Assembly (NCBI GenBank): GCA_947652115.1
Contig: OX393568.1
Coordinates: 913,353-977,352 of the forward strand
DNA length: 64,000 bases
Direction of reading: 5' to 3'
From: Blastomussa wellsi
Taxonomy: Eukaryota; Cnidaria; Anthozoa; Scleractinia; Plerogyridae
Position 1 is the stretch's first letter. Every line of letters begins with the position of its first letter. The notes beneath the pieces were generated by a model that saw only the letters and a program-made list of their open reading frames with translations, did no database searches and was not told the DNA's origin. A program made the translations under genes and the position numbers. Positions 14,001 to 24,000 of this stretch are shown piece after piece.

Positions 14001-16348
14001 ACGTCGATCGAGTTGGAATCCCCACATTCTCCCACCAATGAAGTTCTCTCGTCCTTCAAACATCGCTGATCTCATTTTAATTCTTTTCTTCTTGAAAAGA
14101 TTCAAAGATCAACAGTATGACAGAAGATAAAGCCGCGACCATTTCCCAGTTTCGTCTGAGAACACAGCAGCTCGAGGAGGAACACGAGAAAATGAAAGAG
14201 GAATTCGCCAACAAGCAAAAAGCCATGTTAGAAGAAGCTGAGAAAAACGCAGCTAAAATCCAGGAAGCTTGCGACGCAGACCGCGTGGCGTGGAAGAAGA
14301 AATTTGATCAACTGTCGGAGGAAGTCATGAACACACGAAGTGAAATGTTCGAAAATTCCAAGAAGCACTCGGAAGAATTGATTGAGGTTCGAAGGAAGGC
14401 GAGGGACGTCGAGGAACAGTTAGACGAAGAAGCTAGGAAAACTCGAGACGAGAAGGTTAATTTGGAGAATCAGCTTCTGAAGGCCAAAAGCGCGATTGCT
14501 GAGCTGGAGATGGAAGTCAAACGTGGGGAAGCAACGAGGACGGAATTGGAAGATGAAAGGAACAAATACAATGAGTTGAAAGGCAAATGCGAGAGTTATG
14601 CTGAGAAAGTGGAAGCGCTGGAGATTAGCGTGGAGCAGATTAAGAAAGAAGCCGAGTCACGCAAAGAATGCCTTGAGAAGCAGATACAGCAGCTAGAGGA
14701 AGCGAAGAAAACTGAGACTGATGCTGCTCGAGAAGAGCTTAAAAACTCCAAAAAAGATTACGATGAACTGGAGACGAAGAGAAACGAATTACAGAAGAAA
14801 CTTGAAGAGGAAAAGAAAGCTAAGGAAGGGTTAGCTGTGCAGATAAAGGAGCTTGAAAACATAAGCGATGAAAAGGTCAAACGAGTCGCTGAACTAGAGA
14901 CATTGGTGAAAGAAGCAATGGAAGAAAAGGTCAAACGAACTGAAGAACTAGAGATATTGTTAAAGAATGCCCTTGAGGAAAAGGGAAAGCAAGCCAAGGA
15001 ACAAGAGACATTGTTGATAGAAACACTGAAAGAAAAGGAAAATACAGTTAGCGAGATTAAAAACGCCCAAATTAAGTGGGAAAATAGAGAACAGGAACTT
15101 CTGGCGCAGATTAAGGAGCTTGAAGGTCCGTCAGAGGAGATAAAGGAGGCAGAGATCGCATTTGCCGAGCTCAAAGAAAACATGCTGGAATTACAGGTCG
15201 AAAATAATCGCTTAGAACAGAAGGTTGAGGAAGAAACCCTCGTCAACAGACGTCTCGGTACGGAAGTCCAATCTCTAGAGGCACAGCTAACTCATGCTGA
15301 TCAACAAATACGCGAACTAAGGCTAACTTCTACGGAGAACAAGAGTAAAATGGAATCGCTCAGAAGGAAAACTATTGGTGGCGTACGGGCGCAAATGTAT
15401 GCTCGACAGGCTTTTGTAGAAGAGGAGAGTTCCACCGATTCTGATGAAGGTCCACTGGTGGTGGACGATTTCGCAAGCTCTTTGGGGGGAAGCGTAAAAG
15501 CTCCGACACTCCCAAACGATCCATTCAGCAAGTCAAACAGATCTCTTAACAGTCTTCACTCGGCCTCAAATACAAGCTTGAGGTCTGGTGTCCAGACTCG
15601 CGCCAGTCGCCGACAGAGTGCTATTTACGTGCGCGGGAACACTCCGCCTGAGAGGCGCACCACGAACAGCGCCGCGTACTTTATCCTGGGCGACGGGTTT
15701 CGAACGGAAATGGAGCAAGAAACCGATGTAGAATACGACTGGACCCGACTGGCCGAGCTGCAGCGTCGGAACGCTTCGTGCCTGCCTCATCTACAGACCT
15801 CATATCCGGTGGAAACTCAAATGCAACCCGACATCTCCGGGCAAGAAGAAGCGCTAAAAATGGGAAGAATGTCATTAGATGCATCCCTGGCAAAATCTTA
15901 CAACACTCGGAAAAGGAAATCGCAAGAAAGTGCCAAGAACGCGTTTAAGACAAGCGGCGGTTCAAGATTGCCCAAATCAAAGTCCGCTCCTAACATGACA
16001 CCAGCCAAGCAGCCTAGGTCACACCGAATCGCTGCGGCAGTGCAGTCAGCGTTTGGTTCTCTGCGGTCACATTCAAACGAGAATCTGTCTCACGAAGCGG
16101 TTCAAGATGACGAAAATTCTTCACGAAGGGAGAGCGTCGCTTACAGTATCGAGATAACGCCCCCAAAGAAGACAAAAAGCGGTATTGCACGGCGTCGAAC
16201 CATTGCGCGCTCCACAGGAACGAGTCAATTGCTCGGTGAAAAGGGTAAAGATTCCTTGAAGAAATCGAAAACCTTGAAACCTGGGACAACCAAGATTCAA
16301 GGAAGAAAGCCGCTCAAATCACGGGACTTGAAAACAAACGTTAAGTAA
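5067..16348 (+). CDS. NUMA1: NuMA, nuclear mitotic apparatus protein, 15 exons
   Basis: Organises spindle poles and, bound to LGN/Gαi, recruits dynein to the cell cortex. Exons: 5067-5102, 5296-5387, 5791-5876, 6249-6325, 7130-7313, 8276-8424, 9034-9157, 9804-9921, 10643-10748, 11177-11320, 11545-11659, 12329-12504, 13062-13132, 13463-13878, 14100-16348; phases agree throughout, giving about 1380 aa (human 2115). Residues 1-160 form the Hook-like N-terminal domain (FLLNWINVN at the start). About 210-1050 is heptad-rich coiled coil. The tail keeps human landmarks: DWTRLAELQRRN at 1178-1189 with SCLPHLQTSYPVE just after (LGN/4.1/microtubule-binding region), a basic NLS-like TRKRKS near 1234, and SVAYSIEITPPKK near 1310, matching human SMAFSILNTPKK. 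Intron 7 has a GC donor. Identity is firm; the rod is about 700 residues shorter than human. Confidence 0.93.
5922..5967 (+). repeat. GAT trinucleotide microsatellite
   Basis: Interrupted GAT run in NUMA1 intron 3. Confidence 0.8.
6518..6595. repeat. Small palindromic element in NUMA1 intron 4
   Basis: GTACTTACTCATGTATAAGT on the left is mirrored imperfectly by ACTTATACACGAGTAC on the right. Confidence 0.4.
7324..7479. mobile_element. Short inverted-repeat element in NUMA1 intron 5
   Basis: TTGTGGTTTAATTTTATC at the left is mirrored by GGATAAATTTAAACCACAA at the right, with TTTAAA-rich inner arms. It begins 11 bases after the exon 5 donor. Confidence 0.6.
7852..8150. mobile_element. TTAA-bounded MITE (AAAGGAGCTACACG type) in NUMA1 intron 5
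   Basis: TTAAAGGAGCTACACGTCA opens the element and the inverted TGACGTGTATGTGGCTCCTTTAA closes it. Related copies lie at 48634-48877 and, partly, at 58162. About 299 bp, non-coding. Confidence 0.7.
8512..8911. mobile_element. TTAA-bounded MITE (AAAGGGGCACTGTCACG type) in NUMA1 intron 6
   Basis: Left end TTAAAGGGGCACTGTCACGA; right end ATGGTGACATTGTCCCTTTAA, its imperfect inverse. 400 bp. The 93-codon frame inside has no family signature and is treated as chance. Confidence 0.65.
9202..9446. mobile_element. MITE with CAGKGCTCGACACTAAC ends in NUMA1 intron 7
   Basis: Left end CAGTGCTCGACACTAAC; right end GTTAGTGTCGAGCCCTG, its inverse with one or two changes. The interior is rich in CTAGCC/GGCTAG words. 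It lies in the intron that uses a GC donor. Confidence 0.65.
12763..12864. repeat. GTAGCCTGCGAGCAGGCTC inverted-repeat element
   Basis: The left end GTAGCCTGCGAGCAGGCTC is mirrored by GAGCCTGTTCACAGGCTAC at the right. About 100 bp, in NUMA1 intron 12. Confidence 0.55.
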
Positions 16349-18737
16349 CTATGCAGAGTTTGATAGAATGAGGGAACTCGTGCATACAACTGTTTTAAAA
16401 TTTTTAAAACCGTGTATTATAGTAATTTTGTTACAGTAGCCCTTTCACGGAGGCATAAACCAAGTTGAATTAGCGGAAATACTTGCCACGCGAGGGCAAA
16501 GAATTCGAGGCAGTACTCAATGCAAATCTCTACTCCTCCTGAATAGACTGTTATCTTGTTCTTTTAAATACTCAGATATATTTTCGTAGTTAATGGAGTA
16601 ATTTTATTTAGTCCGCGGAGCAGCAGACTAGTTGACAGTCAGTGCAGAAGAGTCAAAACGTATAGCAAACGAAAACAATGTAGTTAGTTTCAAATAGTAA
16701 CTATCACTAACTTATGAATTCCAAAACGAATCGTGAAATATCGTTTTCAAGCGCCCCATGTTTCACCGTCATTAATTTTGCACATCCACCTTTATTTGAT
16801 TTTATCGTCGAGACAATCCCATCTAGTTTGAAACTGGTAAATTAAAAATACACTAATTTGAGCAAACCACATTAGGAGCAATGGCCCGCTTTTATCGAGA
16901 CCCAAATTAAAAATTCTATTTTTGTATGTGTATATTTCTCAAGACATTTTCAAATATATGCGGTCATTTTTTGCGTGTACGTACTTTACGCAAAGAAGTT
17001 ACACAAGGCAGAATTTTAAGGCAGCCATATAGAACCCCGGGAATAGAAAATTAAAAGTTATGGTTTATAGCGTCGTTTGGTTGTGTTTTTTAAGAAGCTG
17101 GAGATTATAATTTGTAGAACTAACAAATAATCGCTATTAGATAGTAAAAGAAACTGACAATAATGTGTCAAAAATAATTGATTTCAGTTGCCTTTGACGA
17201 TCCGAAAATCATTCTCATCTGACTCCATTGGTGAAGTTTTTCATAGCAACAGTAAATTCCCCTGAGAGCGCTTGGTTTATTTCAGTTGGCAATAGTCGGA
17301 TTTGTCGTGGATTTCAAAGATATTTATCCAGGGAACCCACTCGCCTTTGTGGTTTCAAGTGGGGCCCGGCAGATAATATGAAAAACTCGCCTATATATAA
17401 AAACATTCATATATAATTTGATGCAAGATGCCATAGGCTCAGTGTTTGTGAAACGTGTTCAGAATGGACTAATTTGCACAGCTGCATATGTTTGAACGCA
17501 ATATGGAAATTTAGATTAATTAAAAACGCTTCTATTGCCTCAAGCCTTAGGAAATCCCCATTTCTTGTGGAGTTTTGCGAAAAGTACCGAACTTACGTAC
17601 ATCGGTTCACACCGGAATAAATTCAGTTTTACTCTGGTCTTTCGATAATGATGTGGTATATACGTGATTTTTGATCACGCATGCATGGTCCAGTGTTTGT
17701 AAGTTAAAATCCCAGTGTTTATAAATGAAGTTTGTCATCTTGACTTCCTCTCAATTTTGGAAGTTTCAATTTTTCCGGCACCATCTGTCAAAAGATACTG
17801 CAAAAAGAAAAAAAAACGCTGTACAGAAAGTAATAGGTGGCATTTTTGATACAAAAATATAATAATGTCAACGTTTTTTGACTGTATTGTTTCGTCAGGG
17901 TTATTTAATATATCGAAAAATTCGCCCTACAATGGAAATAATCGCCTTGAGAAAATATCAAGCTTTGATGGCGAAAATGATCGCAAACTGGCGTCAATTC
18001 CGTAAACTCAAGTAGTAATTGGAAATCCCGACAAAATAACCCAGTTGGCTAAACTTGATTTCGTCAATAATCATCGATCCTCATGCCTCAGAGACCCAAT
18101 GACAGCAAACATATAGCCTTACGGGCTGATCGCATGTATCTCAAAAAGATCGTTTACATTTGTTGGGCTTAGCCGTAGTTGATTTTACAGATGAACAAAG
18201 ATCATGAGATCGTAAATTTCTGGCAATCAGTTCAGAATTCAAGAGTTAACAGATCCAGCGGAATATTTATCCTCACTGGGTTTTCGGGAAAAAAATCACC
18301 GGGTTGGCAAATTTCCCACTTGGTCCGCTCGTTTTCTGTTTTATGTTGCTTATTTATTATTATTTGTTTGCAAACAAAATAGGCTGGGTCACATCGCACA
18401 GTCACTGGGTAAAATCAAAATATTTAATGGGTACTGGGTAGACTAAATTTCCGCTGGGTAGGGGAAATAGTCCACTGGGTAGGGTTTCAGTGGGTCTGTT
18501 ACAGAGGGGTTTGCGTTAGTTATAAGCTAACGTTATTATGTTTTGTAAAGCAAATGATTAAGCATATGAGTGCGTGAGCAAAAGCTTAATCAATAATTCA
18601 TATCATGTAAAATTCATTTCACTGTCCGAAGCTGTCAATTGGGAGTTAGAGTCATAAATACGAGAACAAGATCAGAGACACGATACAAAAAGTACGGGAT
18701 ACAGTAAATACGGGAACAAGATACGAGACACGATAAA
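16349..18737. other. Intergenic, NUMA1 3' flank to GPCR
   Basis: AT-rich DNA with no coding exon I can support. It should contain the NUMA1 3' UTR. Near 18405-18500 a CTGGGTA-type motif recurs at irregular spacing. At about 18655-18735 a unit of roughly 45 bases (ACGGGAACAAGAT / ACGAGACACGATA) is present about twice, ending at the GPCR start codon. Confidence 0.5.
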
Positions 18738-19748
18738 ATGGCAATTGTACAAGATTTTTGTCAAGACATTTCAAAGTACTATCCAGGAAAAATTGAGTTT
18801 TCTGGTTGGTACGTAGTTTTCTGTGTTGTCAATGGCCTGCTAGCTGTTTTTGCAATCTTTGGTAACACAATTATTATTTGCGCGTTAACCCAGACTGCTT
18901 GCACATTGTGTCCGTCAAAAATACTCCTGCTTGGTTTAGCGATCGCCGATCTCGCTGTTGGCCTCTTCGTACAGCCTCTGTATGTGACTGTTGTCGTTGT
19001 ACTCTTGGACGATTCGTCGCCCGTTTCTCAATGTAAAATTAGGGTTACTTTTCTCGTTGTGGGAACGTTTCTGGCCGGCGTTTCTTTCTTCACAGTTTCC
19101 GCTATTAGTTTTGATCGCTTTCTTGCTATCACCCTTCACCTTCGCTACAAAGGAATTGTAACGGAAAAGAAAGTTGCTCTCGTGCTTGCTGTATTGTGGG
19201 CACTCAGCGTATTGGCAGCAGTTGGTTACTTATTCATGGGAGACATCAGCAGGGAAGCTGTATCGACGACTGTCACAATCATCTTCTTCATAACAACTAC
19301 AATAACATTTGTGAGAATTTATCTCGCTGTTAGAAGACACCGCTTACAAATAAGAACGCAACAAAGGCCGTCAGAAAACATTTACAAAGAGTTGGCTCTG
19401 AGCAAAAAGAAGTTTAAATCAGCCATGAGTGTTTTATATGTTTACATCGTGTTTACTATATGTTACCTGCCCTATGCGAGTGTGCTACTGGTTATGGCGA
19501 AAACAAACCATGGTCTTGCTCTGAAAGGAATTTTCCATCTTTCAATGGCCATCGGATTTTTTAACTCTTCATTGAATCCGATCATATACTGCTGGAGAAT
19601 GAGGGAGTTACGAGGATACGTGCTGGAAATATTGACAAGGATTTTCCCGTGTTTGAAAAAAAAAGATCGAGTTACTCAAATTTCAGGTTCAACAATGAAT
19701 ACGTCGTACTTTGAAAACCATGAGTCAACTGTAAACCGCTGTTTATAG
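18738..19748 (+). CDS. Class A (rhodopsin-like) GPCR, intronless, 336 aa
   Basis: Seven-helix receptor in the plasma membrane; ligand unknown. Helices are visible at about 24-50, 60-88, 102-126, 144-165, 176-196, 230-254 and 264-286. Class A marks: GN in TM1 (42-43), LAIADLAVGL in TM2, Cys99 at the top of TM3, DRF (126-128) in place of DRY, CYLPY in TM6 in place of CWxPY, and NPIIY (280-284) in TM7. The second extracellular loop is very short and has no cysteine, so the usual TM3-ECL2 disulfide cannot form. This is typical of melanocortin-type receptors and some other receptors of the MECA group. The C-tail has a double basic stretch after Cys305. An uninterrupted single exon is common for cnidarian receptors. 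A short repeat of ACGGGAACAAGATACGAG-like units lies just upstream of the ATG. The family call is firm; the subfamily is only a suggestion. Confidence 0.88.
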   Translation: MAIVQDFCQDISKYYPGKIEFSGWYVVFCVVNGLLAVFAIFGNTIIICALTQTACTLCPSKILLLGLAIADLAVGLFVQPLYVTVVVVLLDDSSPVSQCKIRVTFLVVGTFLAGVSFFTVSAISFDRFLAITLHLRYKGIVTEKKVALVLAVLWALSVLAAVGYLFMGDISREAVSTTVTIIFFITTTITFVRIYLAVRRHRLQIRTQQRPSENIYKELALSKKKFKSAMSVLYVYIVFTICYLPYASVLLVMAKTNHGLALKGIFHLSMAIGFFNSSLNPIIYCWRMRELRGYVLEILTRIFPCLKKKDRVTQISGSTMNTSYFENHESTVNRCL

Positions 19749-21090
19749 ACATTCAGCCAAAACTGAATTATTTTGTCGTTAAAAAAGTTACTTGAAGATG
19801 TAAAGTCTGTAAACCATTATTTAATTTGTCCTTATAAAGCGGAAGACTGCAAGTCAGTGTTAAGTAATTTTGAAGACAAGAATTGAAATGAGAGAGCGAA
19901 CATTTTAGCAGGAAAATTTCGCTCGCCATTAGATGAATTTAGTTTTTCCTCCCCCAGTAAGAGAAGTTAGTGTTTCCGTTCGGAAGAATGTTTGCAAAAA
20001 TAATTTCAAGGTAAAGTTATTCGGGCCCAGTACCAAACATCCCTCCTTGATTACGGTGCGCACCAGCACAGCGCGCCGGAGTTGTTTCGCCGCTTTCCCA
20101 TCAACCCATGCGCGCCTGTTCCCGGACGCACTTCACGGACGAAATAAAGCGGAGTGTCGGTGATAGCGTGCAGTCGCGTTTTAATTGCGCAAGGCGTGCA
20201 AGCAACATGAAAATGCGACTGCGACCTTTCTAAGTCATCTCCCTAAATTTGCAGAGGACAATCTAGCTTTTGACAGGGTGTCTACAAACTGTAAACTTGA
20301 TGAAACAAAATTGTACAGAATTTGAAGTACGCTAACATAAGAATACCATGCAAACACTTTATTTAACACCATGAGTTCAAAATAAGGTAGGGATGAATCC
20401 GTCCGATTAACCTCTTTTGCTTATACTACAAGATAACCTGGGATAAGGCGTCCAGGTGAGAACCTGATCGTAGGTCAAGGCAAACAATAATAATACAGTG
20501 CCTCCGCCAGGAAAATAGAGCATAATTCCGTGTTCATGAAAAACGCGAAAATACTCCCGCGGCAAATTTCGCCAAAAAAAGGAAAACATCACCGTAAATC
20601 AAAGTTTGGTTAAACACGTTCTGTGTTTTATTTAATATAAAACTAGAAACCTCAAAATAATATGACACACAGTTATTGATTATTTTATGTTACCGCCATA
20701 CACATGATGATGCACAGCGTAAATATTCGGAAGAATATCTGCACTCGCTGACACTTGTTGTCCATCTTTTTGAAAAGCTTCTTTCAGACCATTTATTTCC
20801 TTTCACAAGTCATACGCCCACCCCCCCGTCCCCCCCCCACCACACACACACACCCGGTCATGTTACACTTTGCACGCCACAAGCTACGGGCCACAGACAA
20901 CACGTTACACGCTACACGCTACACACCACCCGTCCATGCCACAGGTGAAACGCTGCAGGCCACGCGCCACACGCTGAACGCCACACGCTACCCACCACCC
21001 ACCCATGCCACACGTTAAACGCTACAGGCCACGCGCCACACACCAAACGCCAGACGCCACGAACTTTGCGTAGAATTCTGTAAATATTTA
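19749..21090. other. Intergenic between GPCR and VioB-like gene
   Basis: No gene is recognised. The right half holds a C-rich run and a degenerate CACGC/CACAC-type tandem array, described separately. The rest is unremarkable. Confidence 0.5.
20820..21062 (+). repeat. C-run and degenerate CACGC tandem array
   Basis: A C-rich run is followed by many CACGC(C/T)ACA words. A longer unit of about 66 bases (CACCC.CCATGCCACA.GT.AAACGCT.CAGGCCACGCGCCACA) is present twice. Confidence 0.6.
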
Positions 21091-24000
21091 CTAATCAGGA
21101 ATAAACTCAAAGGTTGGGCCTGCATTTGGCCCAACTGTCGGGTCTCCATCCTTCTCTAGCGGTGTTCGCACGAGCCTTTTCAGATGTCTGTCGATTGAAA
21201 ACATTAATCCCAGTGCATCACCGAATTTATCTGGGTGCCCATTAAACGTAACTTCAAGGGACCTGAGGAGGTTCGTGTAAAGCTTGTTGAATTCTCTGTT
21301 GAAGACGTCCGCGCGAGAGCCTGGTTCGAATTTTCTTAGGCGAGGGTTGTTGACCATTGGCCATACACCGTCGGGTTCGAAGAATATTTTAGATCCATTG
21401 AAGAAGTACTCGCCCTGACAGATCTAGAAATGAGACAAAACACATACCCCTTTTTATTACCCTGATTCCTCACGCTGTTGTTAACAAGATAAAATAACTT
21501 GGAAAAAATATATAATAAATAAAATGGTGACTTGGATAAAGTGAAAAGTTATGGGAGAGGCCATGACCTTCCAGAAATGTATCTTTTTCTACAACAACAA
21601 CAACAAAAACTTTATTTGTCTTTAAATACAAGTTGGGGTAGTTTGTCCCGCAAATAACAGAGAAGCTAGTCGAGGCGGGGCAAGACAAATACATGAACAC
21701 TGAACTCAAATAAGTACCTTAAAGAAACAATTTAAACCTTAATATAAATTAAAACAAGCCTTGCAGATTGCAAAATTAAATAAACCAAAGATCTAGTTAA
21801 CACAGCGCTTACTGGCGTACAAATGTATTGCTTTCTGCTTCCAGTTTTGGCTGAAAGGGTTGGACCATTTATCTACCCGTCCTGTGATTGTATCTCAGAT
21901 TGAAGGGGAAGGGGGGAGGGGTGGGTTGGGAGAGGAGCTTATTATTTAACCGTTAGGCTGTACAGACCTTAGCGAGAGGTGAAGTCTCCTTTCCAAATCC
22001 AGAATCGCTGAAGTTATAAACCTCTATTTTATGACTTTCAGCAATGGACTTGAACAGAAAGTAATGAGATAGGTCACCATTGTCGTTGGACCAGTCTAAG
22101 GGATTACACGGCGAGCTGCCTTCTCCTTCTCTGATAATCTCTTGGATGGCTTGTTTGGCACTCTCGAAATCCGTAACCTTGATTAATCTTCCATAACGAC
22201 CAAACGAGAAATCAAACGAAAGCTGCTTGGACTTTTCGCCGGAGAATATCGTCTGGTTTCTACCATTGTTTGTCAAAAAGGCAAACGCACGCAAAATGTG
22301 CTCGTAGAATTCTCCAATTGTGTTGTAATGTTGGTGGAATATGGACGTTTTCGCGCTTGGGTAGCTGTGCCCCTCTCTCGCCTGAAAAGGAGTAATTAAA
22401 TAAATTAGTAATATTTTCATTTGCTGTCCTTGATGGGTGTTGTTCCAGTTTTTAGCAGTCATTATTCAGCGGGATAACGGGCATATCCACGTCATCTAAG
22501 CGTTCCCATTGGCTTCTACAGTTTATTGACATGTACAGACCTATTTTTAATTTCATAAATCGCTGCCCATTTTAAATTATTTTGTGTGCATTTAAATTAG
22601 CCTTTCCAACCTCGTTTGAAAGTGAAAATTCTTTTGATTTACCAACTCAAATTCGAGGTTTGAATGGCTAATTTAAATGAATATACAAAATAATTTAAAA
22701 TTGGCAGCCAATTATGATTTGGTTCTACGGCGGTGCCATAACAAAGCTATAAAGGACGAGACACGATAGCTGAAAAGTCGCTGCAACACGCCGCCGATAA
22801 AAATTGCTTCAACAATTCGCCTGTTTGCGGTGAATTAAGTTTTGTTAAACCTTTGCGGCTGCGATTCTGAGTTGCACGAATATAGGCTCGTTTTCGTAGT
22901 TTATTTGCCACCCAGATCTCAAACATCTGACACAGTTTTCGAAAGAATTTCCATTCAATACATCAGTATTACCTAACGATAGCTTACAGTTTGTTCGTGA
23001 TGACAATGGACCTAAAAAATTATGCAGTTTTGAAAATTGCTACTGACAGTTTGAAGTTCGTTTCGTTTTTTCCAGGAAATATTACATCTCCCTAGGCTCT
23101 TGGTAATTACGTTGGAACAAGATAACTACAGACTAGCAGGTGAGATCGCAAGAATGAATATTCTGCCAAATCACTTTTATATTGTGACAGCAATAGTTTT
23201 ATGATCGAAACATGGAGGGGGAGCTGTGCCTATACGCGTACGGGTGCCTTCGGTCTTGGGGGGGGGGGGGAGGGCTGAAACCTCCCTGCCCGAAAAGATT
23301 TCAGAACGTGTTAGCATTGAACAGGTATAAAACCGCCTAAAAATTGCAACTGCCGTTTCCCGAATCTTGAGCTAACTGCAACTGCTGTTGCCTGAATCGT
23401 TTTTTTTTTTTTTTGGGGGGGGGGGGGGGGGGAGGAGGGGAGGACTGCATGAAATGTGCTTAACCATTTCACCATTTTAATATTACTTACACTATGTGAT
23501 GGAATATATCCACATTTCTTCTTCTCAGTTTTTGAAGAGCCCGATTCTTCTGAAATGACAAACAATTTCACAGATGTTCAAATTCGCAATCACAAAACGA
23601 TTTTGCTCCATATGTTATTGAAGAAGTACGCATATCCGATTTTATCTGTTTTTTTGTACTGCTGAAAATTTAACATGAAAACTAAGCGTAGGTATATGTA
23701 GCTTTGGAACTCAATGATCAACATGTAACTTGAGCGGACTTTCCCTGCACTTCAGTTCAAAAACGCCATCTGCACGAAAAGCTTATTTATACTTTAAATT
23801 TGAAAGAAAAATAATGTATCAACAGATGTCTTGAAAATAATTTTTCTTGCCAAATTCCATACCTGAAATAGGAAAGAACCAACCCTGGAACCAAGTCGTC
23901 ATTCGTTCAAACCAACCAATTTGATCTGCGGTCAAACGCAATATTTTAACGTTTTGCAAATTTTTATGTATTGAGTAATCCAAAATCTACAAAACCAAAA

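Noticed and set aside
14758..15246. 162-codon minus-strand frame rich in Ser and Phe
   Set aside because: It is the antisense shadow of the Glu/Lys-rich NuMA coiled coil; no signature of its own.
20676..21018. Pro/Thr/His-rich frames
   Set aside because: Translation of the C-run and CACGC tandem array; low complexity.
20820..21062. CRISPR-like array
   Set aside because: Units are degenerate and contiguous with no regular spacers, and the genome is animal.
23311..23571. 86-codon minus frame tested as the missing exon of the VioB-like gene
   Set aside because: Runs through a poly-G/poly-T tract, has no family-like sequence and no suitable splice sites in phase.
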